25,652 nucleotides of DNA from an uncultured Dialister sp. GTDB taxonomy: Bacteria > Bacillota > Negativicutes > Veillonellales > Dialisteraceae. A model generated the notes under the pieces. It was given only the letters and a program-made list of their open reading frames with translations, was not told the origin of the DNA and ran no database searches. Shown here piece after piece: positions 1 to 7,325 of this stretch (position 1 is the first letter of the stretch; the number at the start of each line of letters is the position of its first letter). The stretch spans positions 1 to 25,652 of the forward strand of contig NZ_UQKJ01000017.1 of assembly GCF_900541605.1 (NCBI RefSeq). The letters run 5' to 3'. A program made the translations under genes and the position numbers.

Positions 1-72
1 GAAACGGTGAGGAAGTGTCCAAAATCCGGGGGCCTCACTTTCGGATGTGTCCACTCCTCGGGGTCCATTTTA

Positions 73-110
73 GAATTGTGCGCCGCACATCCACTCCTCA
101 CTCCTAACTT
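73..110 (+). repeat. Fragment of the GCGCCGC palindromic repeat family
   Basis: A degenerate single end of the dispersed repeat: GAATTGTGCGCCGCAC is followed by a CACTCCTCACTCCTAAC tail. The order (GC palindrome, then an ACTCCT/ATTCCT-type tail) is that of the copies at 15406-15467 and 21529-21597. The first 70 bases contain no gene that I can recognise. They may be the edge of another mobile sequence, since TGTCCAAAATCC and GGTCCATTTTAG look like diverged inverted ends. Confidence 0.6.
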
Positions 111-149
111 TTCCCTCCACCCCTTCCCTTACCATTTGCCCTTTTATGC

Positions 150-155
150 TATGAT
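150..155 (+). promoter_or_regulatory. Possible -10 element of the metal transporter operon
   Basis: TATGAT lies about 35 bases before the start codon of the ATPase gene. No convincing -35 box is seen at 16-18 bases. The small palindrome TTACGTAA at 174-181 overlaps the ribosome-binding region (AAAGGAGCC) and could be an operator, but nothing here identifies a Zur or MntR box. Confidence 0.3.
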
Positions 156-190
156 GAGAAGAGATTCCTGCATTACGTAAAGGAGCCATC

Positions 191-859
191 ATGCTGACCA
201 TAGACCATCTTTATTTCTCCTACACCGGGAAAGAGCCCTGGCTTCTGGAGGACATTTCCCTCCAGGTGCCTGAGGGTTCCTATATTTCCATTGTGGGAAA
301 CAACGGGAGCGGCAAAAGCACCCTGCTGAAGCTCATCCTCGGTTTCCTCCATCCTGCAAAAGGCACTATCCGAATGAATGCCCGGCGCATCGGCTACGTA
401 CCCCAGATGCCGGGGCGGGACCAGGCCTTTCCCATCACCGTAAGAGAGGTCATCCATTCCTACGGAAAACTGCTTCACCTGAATTCTTTTTCTGTAAAGG
501 AAACCCTTGCCGCCACGGGAATGGAGGATTTTGAGGACGTCCTCATGGGGCGCCTGTCAGGCGGACAGCACCAGCGGGTGCTCATCGCCCGGGCCCTCAT
601 GGGAAATCCGGACCTTCTCATCTTGGACGAGCCTTCCACAGGGGTGGACCTCATGAACCAGAGGGAAATTTACCGGGAGCTGTCCCGGCTGAACCGGGAG
701 CGCCATCTCACGGTGCTGGCGGTGGAGCATAACATGGAGGAGGCCGGCAAAGTGTCCACCAGCCTGTACCATGTGGACCAGGGCCACGGCCATCTGTGCA
801 GTGTTTCCCATTATATTGAAGAGTACATCGAAAAGGAGGGCGGCCATGTTCAGTTATAG
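191..859 (+). CDS. Metal (Zn/Mn-type) ABC transporter ATP-binding protein
   Basis: Cytoplasmic ATPase that powers a high-affinity metal importer of the ZnuC/MntB type. At 222 aa it is of usual family length. It has Walker A GNNGSGKST (residues about 36-44), the ABC signature LSGGQHQR (about 122-129), Walker B LLILDEPSTGVD (about 141-152) and a switch histidine in AVEHNM. The start has a good ribosome-binding site (AAAGGAG). The gene overlaps the permease gene by 14 bases and is followed by a binding-lipoprotein gene, so all three importer parts are encoded together. The metal cannot be read from the ATPase; the family assignment (COG1121-like) is strong, zinc versus manganese is open. Confidence 0.93.
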   Translation: MLTIDHLYFSYTGKEPWLLEDISLQVPEGSYISIVGNNGSGKSTLLKLILGFLHPAKGTIRMNARRIGYVPQMPGRDQAFPITVREVIHSYGKLLHLNSFSVKETLAATGMEDFEDVLMGRLSGGQHQRVLIARALMGNPDLLILDEPSTGVDLMNQREIYRELSRLNRERHLTVLAVEHNMEEAGKVSTSLYHVDQGHGHLCSVSHYIEEYIEKEGGHVQL

Positions 860-1634
860 TTTCATGCAGAATGCCCTTTTCATTTCCCTCTGCATCGCCA
901 TCCTCTGTCCCTGCATCGGCATATTTCTCGTGCTGAAGCGGTACTCCATGATTGGCGATACCCTGGCCCATTCTTCCCTGGCCGGCGTCACCCTGGGTCT
1001 TCTCTTCCGGGACAGCCCGGTGCTCACGTCCTTTATCTTCACCGCCCTGGCAGGGCTGTCCATCGAATTTCTCCGGCAGTATTTCAAGAAATATACGGAC
1101 CTCATCCTGTCCATCGTCCTTTCCATTTCTGTGGGCATCGCCATCACCCTTATCAGCAGCGGCCATCTTCATGCCAATGCCGACGCCTATCTCTTCGGTT
1201 CCATGCTCACCGTATCCCCTGTGGATATGGCCGCCACCGCTATCCTGAGTCTATTGGCGGTGCTCCTCATTGCGTTCAACTACCACCAGCTTCTCTATAT
1301 TACCTATGATGAGGACGCGTCCCGTATCGCCGGAGTCCACGTGAAACGGCTGAATTATTTATTTGCGTTCCTCGTGGCCGCTGCCATTTCCGTATCCATC
1401 CGGTCCGTGGGCATCCTGGTCATTACGTCCATGATCACCCTCCCTGTGGCCAGCGCCCTGCAGCTCCAGAAAGGATTCCGGGCCACCTTCCTGGCATCCC
1501 TGGCCTACAGTTTCCTTTCTATTCTGGGAGGATTCTTCATTTCTTTCTATATCGGCGCTGCCCCCGGCGGCGTAACGGCGCTGACAGCAGCCTTTCTTCT
1601 CCTTCTGACTCTATTTGTGAAGCACGTACTTTGA
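846..1634 (+). CDS. Metal ABC transporter permease (ZnuB/MntC family)
   Basis: Integral membrane permease of the same importer. I choose the ATG at 846 (MFSYSFMQNALF), which overlaps the ATPase gene by 14 bases, rather than a longer in-frame extension beginning inside the ATPase; this gives 262 aa, normal for ABC-3 family permeases. The chain is almost entirely hydrophobic helices. Family-typical stretches are the early KRYSMIGDTLAHSSLAGV segment and the C-terminal VGILVITSMITLPVASA segment. The binding-protein gene follows after 7 bases. Function is inferred from family and operon context; the ion is not known. Confidence 0.93.
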   Translation: MFSYSFMQNALFISLCIAILCPCIGIFLVLKRYSMIGDTLAHSSLAGVTLGLLFRDSPVLTSFIFTALAGLSIEFLRQYFKKYTDLILSIVLSISVGIAITLISSGHLHANADAYLFGSMLTVSPVDMAATAILSLLAVLLIAFNYHQLLYITYDEDASRIAGVHVKRLNYLFAFLVAAAISVSIRSVGILVITSMITLPVASALQLQKGFRATFLASLAYSFLSILGGFFISFYIGAAPGGVTALTAAFLLLLTLFVKHVL

Positions 1635-1641
1635 GGTACCT

Positions 1642-2547
1642 ATGAAACTCCTTAAAAAGTGGGTCCTGCTCCTTCTGGCAGGGCTTCTCCTTTCCCTCAC
1701 CGCCTGCGGACGGGAAGCGCCGCCCCCTCCGGAGGGAACCATCCCGGTAACCGTATCCTTCGGAGCCATGGAAAAGCTGACGAAGGCCATCGGCGGCAGT
1801 GCCGTGTCCATTACGGTCATGGTGCCCGACGGCACGGAGCCCCATGACTTCGAACCCCGGGCAGAGGATATGGTAAAACTTTCCCGATCCCGTCTTTTCG
1901 TGTATAACGGCATGGGCATGGAGCACTGGGCAGAAAAAGCCATCCGGGGAGCCGCCTCCCCAGGCCTCATCACCGTCGACGCCTCCGCCAGAGTGGCACC
2001 CATTCTCCTCACCGATGAAGAGGAAAGGGAGGAGCACGGTGCCTACGACCCCCATACCTGGCTGGGCCTGTCTGAAGCAAAAGAAGAGGCCCGGGCCATT
2101 CGGGACGGGCTCATTGCCGCCTCCCCGAAGGACCGGGACCTCTTTATGAAAAATTATGAAGATTTTGCGGACCGTATAGACCGGCTGGAAGAAAAATACA
2201 GGGGTTCCCTGGAAAGGGCACCACGCCATGAACTCGTCACCGGCCATGCCGCCTTCGGCTACCTGGCCAGGGACTTCGGCCTCACCCAGGAAAGCGTGGA
2301 AGATGCCTTCGCCACCGGCGAGCCGCCGGCCAGGAAACTCATAGAACTCATCGAGTTCTGCAAAGTTCACCATGTGAAAACCATCTTCACCGAAGAAACC
2401 ATGGACCCCGCCCTTGCCAGGACCCTGGCCGCCGAAGCCGGCGCCAGGGCAGAGACCCTCTCCACCATGGAGGAGTCCGGCGATGAAAGCTACCTTGCCA
2501 CCATGGAAGACAACCTGTCCAAGCTGGATCAGGCGATGAATGAATAA
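1642..2547 (+). CDS. Metal ABC transporter substrate-binding lipoprotein (ZnuA/TroA family)
   Basis: Captures the metal ion outside the inner membrane and delivers it to the permease. The N-terminus is a lipoprotein signal with lipobox LTAC (Cys about residue 22). The four metal-ligand positions expected in cluster A-I proteins are visible: His in EPHDFEP, His in DPHTWL, His in TGHAAFGYLA and the acidic site in FTEETMDP. The long His-rich loop of many zinc-specific ZnuA proteins is absent; only EEREEHGAYDPH precedes the second ligand, so manganese or mixed specificity is possible. Length 301 aa is normal. The ribosome-binding site is TGAGGT, and the gene is last in the operon before a strong hairpin. 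Confidence 0.93.
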   Translation: MKLLKKWVLLLLAGLLLSLTACGREAPPPPEGTIPVTVSFGAMEKLTKAIGGSAVSITVMVPDGTEPHDFEPRAEDMVKLSRSRLFVYNGMGMEHWAEKAIRGAASPGLITVDASARVAPILLTDEEEREEHGAYDPHTWLGLSEAKEEARAIRDGLIAASPKDRDLFMKNYEDFADRIDRLEEKYRGSLERAPRHELVTGHAAFGYLARDFGLTQESVEDAFATGEPPARKLIELIEFCKVHHVKTIFTEETMDPALARTLAAEAGARAETLSTMEESGDESYLATMEDNLSKLDQAMNE

Positions 2548-2553
2548 GGGATA

Positions 2554-2595
2554 GATACGATAAATAACCATATGTATATGGTTATTTATCGTATC
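2554..2595. terminator. Perfect 20-bp-stem hairpin between convergent genes
   Basis: GATACGATAAATAACCATAT, then GT, then its exact reverse complement: a 42-base near-perfect palindrome. It lies 7 bases past the metal-binding-protein stop and runs into the last codons of the convergent minus-strand gene (whose stop is 2586-2588). It is AT-rich with no obvious U tract on either side, so it may be a bidirectional terminator or mRNA-end stabiliser rather than a textbook intrinsic terminator. Confidence 0.6.
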
Positions 2596-3011
2596 CTGTC
2601 CAGTGTCACCGTCCTGTCCCGTTCTACGGAGAGGACTCCTTCTTCTCCGGAAAGACGCTGAACCAGGGCTTCCATATCCCGCGCCCCCAGGGGAGCCGCT
2701 GTCTTCAGGGCATACATGTTGAAATTCTTATAGTCATATACCACGGAAAGATGGTATTTCCGGCAGATTTCTTCCATCCCCCTCCTTTTCAGGTCCCCAT
2801 CCACGGAGACCAGGATAACAGAAGAGGAAAGGCTGTCATTCCCCGGCCGTTCCCCATGGGGCCCGGGGATAAAGCAGTGGAACCCATGGGGTCTCTCCTG
2901 CCGGTTTCCGGAATATCCCCAGCAGTCATAGGGACCGTGGGCATCCGCCATAAGCGGGAAACAGAGAGCCCCTGCCAGGGCTGCTGCAATCCATACCGTT
3001 TTTTTCATCAT
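2586..3011 (-). CDS. Small secreted protein, I9-inhibitor / subtilisin-propeptide-like
   Basis: 141 aa with a clear Sec signal peptide (MMKKTVWIAAALAGALCFPL, cleavage near ADA-HG). The mature part begins with a His/Gly/Pro/Cys-rich stretch (about residues 25-58). The following 80 residues have the layout of the peptidase S8 propeptide (inhibitor I9) fold: a VILVSVDGD strand, a helix, SVVYDYKNFNMYALKT, a helix DMEALVQRLSGE, then GVLSVERDRTV. In subtilases this domain chaperones and inhibits the protease; here no protease domain follows. It may be a free-standing inhibitor or an unrelated ferredoxin-like domain. The fold call is by eye. Transcribed alone, convergent with the metal operon. Confidence 0.75.
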   Translation of the reverse strand: MMKKTVWIAAALAGALCFPLMADAHGPYDCWGYSGNRQERPHGFHCFIPGPHGERPGNDSLSSSVILVSVDGDLKRRGMEEICRKYHLSVVYDYKNFNMYALKTAAPLGARDMEALVQRLSGEEGVLSVERDRTVTLDRIR

Positions 3012-3036
3012 ACCTCCTGTACATCAATGGATCCTT

Positions 3037-3927
3037 TCATCGGCCGGAAAGGCTCTTTTTTCCTGCGGGATACTCTTTCTTCACAAAATGGATAAACCGC
3101 TGCAGGTTTTCCTGGATGAAGACCCCCTTCTTCCAGAGGATTCCCACCTTGCAGGTGATACCGGGAAGGGGAATCTTTACAAACTTCTCTTCATCCACCG
3201 GGATGGAACGATACAGAATGGCACTGCAGGTTCCCCCTTCCAGCGCCTGCAGCAGGGTGATGAGCTGGCTGCAGTACATTTTCACCGGAAGCTCCACATG
3301 GCGGGACCGGAAATAGGAAATCACCGTTTCCGTGGACATGGAGTCCGTATTGAAAAGAAGGATGGGCCGGCGGGAAAGGCTGTCCACGTCCACCGCCCCC
3401 GCCTTCACCAGGGGATGGTTCCGGGACAGGCAGAATACATAGGAATCCTCCATGATCTGAAAATAATTATAGGTATCCAGGTTGTACATGTCCAGATTGC
3501 CCAGGGCCACATCCAGTTCTTCCTTTTCCACCAGTTCCCCTGCCCGGATAGACCCGTATTCGAAGAGTTGTACCGACACCCCCGTCTCCTCCTCGAACCG
3601 GTCTGTGAGTTCCGGGATGCATACGGTGGAGAGAATGGGCGGTATGCCGATTCGAAGGGGCTTCTCCGCTTCCCTCCTGTCGAACCGGGTCTTCAGCTTT
3701 TCCGTTTCCTTCAGAATCCGCAGGGCTTCCTCATAGAAATCGGCGCCTTCGTCGGTCAGGGAAATCCGATTCCTGCCATGGATGAAAAGGCGGCAGTGAA
3801 ATTCCTTTTCCAGGTCCCGAAGGGCCGTGGAGACGGTGGGCTGCGATACGTACAGCGCCTCCGCCGCCCGGGTAATGCTGTGGGCCCGGCAGACGGCGCA
3901 GAAATAGGAAAGCTGGGTAAGAGTCAT
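3037..3927 (-). CDS. LysR-family regulator, probably of the divergent tartrate dehydratase genes
   Basis: 296-aa transcription factor. I place the start at the ATG at 3927 (MTLTQLSYFCAV) because it is preceded by AAGGAGGG and begins exactly where LysR proteins begin; the upstream in-frame extension is low-complexity Arg/Ala-rich sequence. The winged HTH occupies residues about 1-60 (SITRAAEALYVSQPTVSTALRDLEKEF, then LFIHGRNRISLTDEG), followed by the effector-binding domain from about residue 90 (LRIGIPPILSTV). It is divergent from ttdA, the arrangement of ttdR-ttdAB in E. coli, so control by tartrate or a related acid is likely but inferred. Confidence 0.9.
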   Translation of the reverse strand: MTLTQLSYFCAVCRAHSITRAAEALYVSQPTVSTALRDLEKEFHCRLFIHGRNRISLTDEGADFYEEALRILKETEKLKTRFDRREAEKPLRIGIPPILSTVCIPELTDRFEEETGVSVQLFEYGSIRAGELVEKEELDVALGNLDMYNLDTYNYFQIMEDSYVFCLSRNHPLVKAGAVDVDSLSRRPILLFNTDSMSTETVISYFRSRHVELPVKMYCSQLITLLQALEGGTCSAILYRSIPVDEEKFVKIPLPGITCKVGILWKKGVFIQENLQRFIHFVKKEYPAGKKSLSGR

Positions 3928-4060
3928 GGTCCCTCCTTGAGAATGTCTGCATGCCGGCGGATGGATACGGGCACAGGGCTTCCGGCTGCCAGCGGCAGCA
4001 GCCCGGCCATCGTCTCTATCCGCAGCCATGCAAATCCATTTCTTTCAGTATAGCTTTTCC

Positions 4061-4078
4061 CTATGCTCAAATCAATAG
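4061..4078 (+). promoter_or_regulatory. Candidate LysR-type operator
   Basis: Interrupted dyad CTAT-N10-ATAG in the gap between the regulator and ttdA, just upstream of the ttdA -35 box. LysR proteins usually bind T-N11-A-type dyads at about this place. The match is short and only suggestive. Confidence 0.35.
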
Positions 4079-4085
4079 TTTCAAA

Positions 4086-4114
4086 TGTACATAGGCCTGG
4101 CAGGGGCCTATAAT
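4086..4114 (+). promoter_or_regulatory. Promoter of ttdAB
   Basis: Perfect -10 TATAAT at 4109-4114 with TGTACA at 4086-4091 (four of six matches to TTGACA), spacer 17. It leaves a leader of about 60 bases before ttdA. The poor -35 suits a promoter that needs an activator such as the divergent LysR protein. Confidence 0.6.
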
Positions 4115-4182
4115 AACTGCAGAGTGAGGGGAAGCAAAGAGCTTCCCGAAATAAAAGGATTACTGCTGTCTAGGAGGATATA

Positions 4183-5088
4183 ATGAACCACGAAGAACAG
4201 GTTGAAAAAATGAAAGATATTATGGCCAAATTTCTTGGCCACACCGCCATCCGTCTTCCGGACGACGTGATTGAAAAGCTGGAAGAACTGCGGGACAAGG
4301 AAGATACGCCCCTGGCCAAAGTCATTTACCGTACCATGTTCCGCAACCAGATGCTGGCAGAAAAACTGCAGCGCCCGTCCTGCCAGGATACGGGGGTTCC
4401 CCAGTTCTGGATCCGCTGCGGCACGAAATTCCCGCTTATCGATGACCTGGAAAAGCTGCTGCGGGATTCCGTGGTGAAGACCTCCTTCGAAACGCCGCTC
4501 CGTCTGAATTCCGTAGAAACATTCAGCGAATACAACACCGGAAAGAACGTGGGCAAAGGCACCCCCACCATCTGGTGGGACATGGTTCCCCATTCCGATC
4601 AGTGCGAGATCTACACCTACCTTTCCGGTGGCGGATGCTCGCTTCCCGGCTGCGCCACGGTACTCATGCCCGGTGAAGGCTATGAAGGGGTGACGAAGTT
4701 TGTACTGGACCGCATGACAAGCTACGGCCTCAATGCCTGCCCGCCGCTTCTTGTGGGCGTAGGCATCGGCACCTCCGTGGAAACGGCGGCACTGAACTCC
4801 AAGAAAGCCCTCTTCCGCCCCATCGGAAGCCACAACGATAACCCAAACGCAGAAAAAATGGAACACCTCCTGGAAGACGGCATCAATGCCCTGGGCCTCG
4901 GCCCCCAAGGGATGGGCGGCCATTACTCCGTCATGGGCGTAAACATTGAAAACACCGCCCGCCACCCCTCTGTCATCGGCTGCGCTGTATGCGTAGGGTG
5001 CTGGAGTCACCGGAGAGGCCACATTGTATTCGACAAAGACCTCCATTTCAAGACCGATACCCACAGCCATTTCACCTATAACGGCTGA
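4183..5088 (+). CDS. ttdA: L(+)-tartrate dehydratase, alpha subunit
   Basis: Iron-sulfur hydro-lyase subunit that with TtdB converts L(+)-tartrate to oxaloacetate. At 301 aa it matches the E. coli TtdA length and shows its diagnostic stretches: LPDDVIEKL, RPSCQDTGVPQF, NTGKNVGKGTP, GGGCSLPGCATVLMPGEG, NACPPLLVGVGIGTSVETAA, RPIGS, GLGPQGMGGHYSVMG and GCWSHRRG. Candidate 4Fe-4S ligands are the Cys of CQDTG, GGGCS and GCW. Class I fumarase alpha subunits are close relatives, but the GGGCxLPG and TGKNxGxGxP forms favour tartrate dehydratase. The ribosome-binding site AGGAGG is strong; ttdB follows after 36 bases. The tartrate/succinate antiporter TtdT of E. coli is missing here. Confidence 0.88.
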   Translation: MNHEEQVEKMKDIMAKFLGHTAIRLPDDVIEKLEELRDKEDTPLAKVIYRTMFRNQMLAEKLQRPSCQDTGVPQFWIRCGTKFPLIDDLEKLLRDSVVKTSFETPLRLNSVETFSEYNTGKNVGKGTPTIWWDMVPHSDQCEIYTYLSGGGCSLPGCATVLMPGEGYEGVTKFVLDRMTSYGLNACPPLLVGVGIGTSVETAALNSKKALFRPIGSHNDNPNAEKMEHLLEDGINALGLGPQGMGGHYSVMGVNIENTARHPSVIGCAVCVGCWSHRRGHIVFDKDLHFKTDTHSHFTYNG

Positions 5089-5124
5089 TTCGATAGTTGG
5101 ATTTTATCATAAAAGGAGAAGAAA

Positions 5125-5754
5125 ATGGCTGTTTCAATCGTAGACGGAAATAAAGTACTCACCACCCCCATTTCCCGGGAAGATCTGAAAGATATTCATA
5201 TCGGAGATATCATTTACCTCTCCGGCGACCTCACCACCTGTCGTGATGTAGCCCACCGCCGGGTGGTAGAAGAAGGCAGGGACCTGCCCGTAGACATTAA
5301 GGATAAGGCCATCCTTCACGCAGGCCCCATCATCCGTCCCCACGGGGAAGAGTCCTATGAAATGGTTTCCGTAGGCCCCACCACCTCCATGCGCATGGAA
5401 AAATTCGAGTATGAATTCGTAAAGAAAACCGGTGTCCGGGTCATCGTAGGCAAGGGTGGTATGAAGGAAAATACGGAACGGGCCTGCCGTGAATTCGGTG
5501 CCATCCACTGCGTATTCCCCGCCGGAAATGCAGTGGTAGCCGCCCAGGAAGTAGAAGAAGTGGTGGATGCCCACTGGAAGGAACTGGGCATGCCGGAAAC
5601 CCTGTGGCACTGCCATGTGAAAAATTTCGGTCCCCTCATCGTTTCCATCGATTCCTACGGGAAGAACTACTTCGAAGAGAAAAAGGTGGAATACAACAGG
5701 CGGAAAGACGAGCAGATCAAAATCATCAGCGCCCAGGTGGGATTCATTAAGTAA
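5125..5754 (+). CDS. ttdB: L(+)-tartrate dehydratase, beta subunit
   Basis: Second subunit of the tartrate dehydratase, 209 aa (E. coli TtdB is about 200). It shows the family pattern LTTPISREDLKDIHIGDIIY, TTCRDVAHRR, AILHAGPI, EMVSVGPTTSMRME, VIVGKGGM, VFPAGNAVVAAQEVEEV, ELGMPETLW and FGPLIVSIDSYG. It completes the active site made with the alpha subunit. The start has AAAGGAGA eight bases before the ATG. A class I fumarase beta subunit is the alternative reading. Two hairpins follow, the second a good bidirectional terminator. Confidence 0.88.
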   Translation: MAVSIVDGNKVLTTPISREDLKDIHIGDIIYLSGDLTTCRDVAHRRVVEEGRDLPVDIKDKAILHAGPIIRPHGEESYEMVSVGPTTSMRMEKFEYEFVKKTGVRVIVGKGGMKENTERACREFGAIHCVFPAGNAVVAAQEVEEVVDAHWKELGMPETLWHCHVKNFGPLIVSIDSYGKNYFEEKKVEYNRRKDEQIKIISAQVGFIK

Positions 5755-5779
5755 ACGTCATGAAAACAGATAGAGCCGC

Positions 5780-5809
5780 CAGCATGGGGCTGCTGACAGC
5801 CCCATGCTG
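5780..5809 (+). terminator. Hairpin after ttdB (no U tract)
   Basis: CAGCATGGGGCTG, loop CTGA, CAGCCCCATGCTG: a perfect 13-bp GC-rich stem 25 bases after the ttdB stop. No T run follows it, so it may protect the mRNA end and act with the terminator just downstream. Confidence 0.5.
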
Positions 5810-5837
5810 ATAGCTCAACCCATAAGCATGCCAAACC

Positions 5838-5870
5838 AAAAGGGAGCAGGACAAATCCTGCTCCCTTTTA
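5838..5870. terminator. Bidirectional terminator between ttdB and larC
   Basis: AAAAGGGAGCAGGA, loop CAAA, TCCTGCTCCCTTTT: a 14-bp stem with A and T runs at its two ends, so it can work on both strands. It lies between the convergent ttdB (+) and larC (-) genes. Confidence 0.85.
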
Positions 5871-5879
5871 TGATGCTCC

Positions 5880-7325
5880 TTATCCCCTTTTCGCCAGGTC
5901 AAAGACCTCCTGGAAGGGGACTCCCTTTTCTTCGGCCCGTTTCTTCACCGATTCATACTCCGGATACCGCCGTTTTTCGCCGTGAATGGTGACTTCCTTC
6001 ACCTTCACCTTACCATAGGCCGTATCTACTTCCACTTCCTCCCGCCGGAGGATGGACCGCATGACCGAGGTGAATTCCCGGATGCCGATGGTGGTGGTCT
6101 CGCTGAAGATGATATCCTCCATGGCATCCTTCGTGTCCTCTTTGCAGATCACCGTAAGCTCCCAGGCAGGGCGGTTCTTTTTCATGTAAACGGGGCTGTA
6201 ATGGACGTCCAAAGCTCCCGCTTCCATGAGGCGCTTCATGGTGTATCCCAGCACTTCACCGCTGGCATCGTCGATGTCACTTTCCAGTTTCACCACTTCA
6301 TCCTTATCCCCCTGTCCTTCCCCGGTATCGATGAGGAGGGCCCGGAGGATATTGGTCCGTTCTTTATAGTCCCGTTTTCCGGCACCAAGGCCCGTCTTTA
6401 CGATGGTAAAAGAAGCAGGCAGGCTGTGGGACGTGCAGAGGGCTGCTGCAATGGCTGCTCCCGTGGGGGTTACATACTCTCCCTTCGCTTCCATGATTTC
6501 CAGGGGCATATGGCAGGCGGTGACGATATTCAGCGTAGCCGGAACCGGCACCGGAAGCACGCCGTGCTGGCAGCGGACGGAGCCGGTGCCTTCCGAGAGC
6601 TTCGGCACAATGACATCGGTAATGCCAAGGGACTCAAAGCATACGGCCGCTGCAATGATATCTACGATGGAATCGATGGCTCCCACTTCATGGAAGTGGA
6701 CCTCTTCAATGGGCAGGTTATGGGCCTTCGATTCCGCCTCCGCCACGATGCGGAAAATCTTCTTCGCCAGTTTCCGGGCGGATTCCGTCATGTCCGTACC
6801 GTCGATGACCGCTTCCACATCCGCCAGATGCCGGTGTTCATGATGGTGGTGATGGTCGTGGTCATGATGGTGGCCCTCTTCGCCATGGCAGTGGCAGTGA
6901 TGCTCGTGCCCATCACCTTCTTCCTCATGGCAGTGGCAATGGTGTTCGTGATCATGGCCCTCCTCCCCGTCATGGCAATGGCAGTGATGCTCGTGATCAT
7001 GGCCTTCTTCCCCGTCATGACCATGGCAGTGGTGGTCATGATCCTCTTCCCCATGATGATGTTCTTCTGCCACCGGCAGGGGCCCATAGAGATAGGCCAT
7101 ATCGTGGTCATGGTTTTCGTGTTCTTTGTCCAGGATCACATTGAAATCGCAGCAGTCGATGCCCGCCTTCTGCACCCTGGAGATTTTCACGGTGAATCCT
7201 TTGGCAGGGATGGAGTCCAGTGCCTTTTCCAGTACCTTCCGATCCGCCCCCAGGTCCAGAAGGGCTGCCACAAACATGTCTCCCGCAATGCCGGAAGACG
7301 CTTCCAAATATAAGGATTTTCCCAT
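5880..7325 (-). CDS. larC: LarC, nickel insertion protein for the nickel-pincer cofactor, with His/Cys-rich insert
   Basis: CTP-dependent nickel insertase that completes the nickel-pincer (NPN) cofactor of lactate racemase LarA. The N-terminus MGKSLYLEASSGIAGDM, and further HNLPIEEVHFHEVGAIDSIVDI, EYVTPTGAA, KTGLGAGKRDYKERTN and LESDIDDASGEVLGYTM, are LarC (formerly DUF111) hallmarks. It is one continuous frame here, not the larC1/larC2 pair of Lactobacillus plantarum that needs a frameshift. Residues about 69-166 form an insert with about 39 His and 7 Cys in four imperfect 14-16-residue repeats built on HHCHCH-(D)GEEGHDHE, so the protein is 481 aa, longer than LarC proteins with a short loop. 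It is translated directly after larB (TAA|ATG). Confidence 0.95.
   Translation of the reverse strand: MGKSLYLEASSGIAGDMFVAALLDLGADRKVLEKALDSIPAKGFTVKISRVQKAGIDCCDFNVILDKEHENHDHDMAYLYGPLPVAEEHHHGEEDHDHHCHGHDGEEGHDHEHHCHCHDGEEGHDHEHHCHCHEEEGDGHEHHCHCHGEEGHHHDHDHHHHHEHRHLADVEAVIDGTDMTESARKLAKKIFRIVAEAESKAHNLPIEEVHFHEVGAIDSIVDIIAAAVCFESLGITDVIVPKLSEGTGSVRCQHGVLPVPVPATLNIVTACHMPLEIMEAKGEYVTPTGAAIAAALCTSHSLPASFTIVKTGLGAGKRDYKERTNILRALLIDTGEGQGDKDEVVKLESDIDDASGEVLGYTMKRLMEAGALDVHYSPVYMKKNRPAWELTVICKEDTKDAMEDIIFSETTTIGIREFTSVMRSILRREEVEVDTAYGKVKVKEVTIHGEKRRYPEYESVKKRAEEKGVPFQEVFDLAKRG
6828..7121 (-). repeat. In-frame tandem repeats coding the LarC His/Cys-rich domain
   Basis: Imperfect 42-48-base direct repeats inside larC encode HHCHCH-DGEEGHDHE-type units. 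On the plus strand they show as recurring CATGGCAGTGGCA and GTGATCATGGCC blocks. Unit number could vary between strains by slippage or recombination. Confidence 0.75.

Noticed and set aside
1..70. End of an insertion sequence at the window start
   Set aside because: TGTCCAAAATCC and GGTCCATTTTAG look like diverged inverted ends, but the window cuts the region and no transposase sequence is visible.
1537..2571. Long open frame (344 codons) opposite the metal-binding-protein gene
   Set aside because: Antisense to a clear lipoprotein gene; composition is Gly/His/Phe-rich without any domain pattern. Typical of the reverse strand of GC-rich genes.
3088..4053. 321-codon plus-strand frame opposite the LysR gene
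   Set aside because: Shadow of the LysR gene, His/Gly/Pro-rich, no motif.
5982..7313. 443-codon plus-strand frame opposite larC
   Set aside because: It is a mirror of larC; its Met/Val/Ala-rich middle is only the complement of the His/Cys repeats, not a membrane protein.
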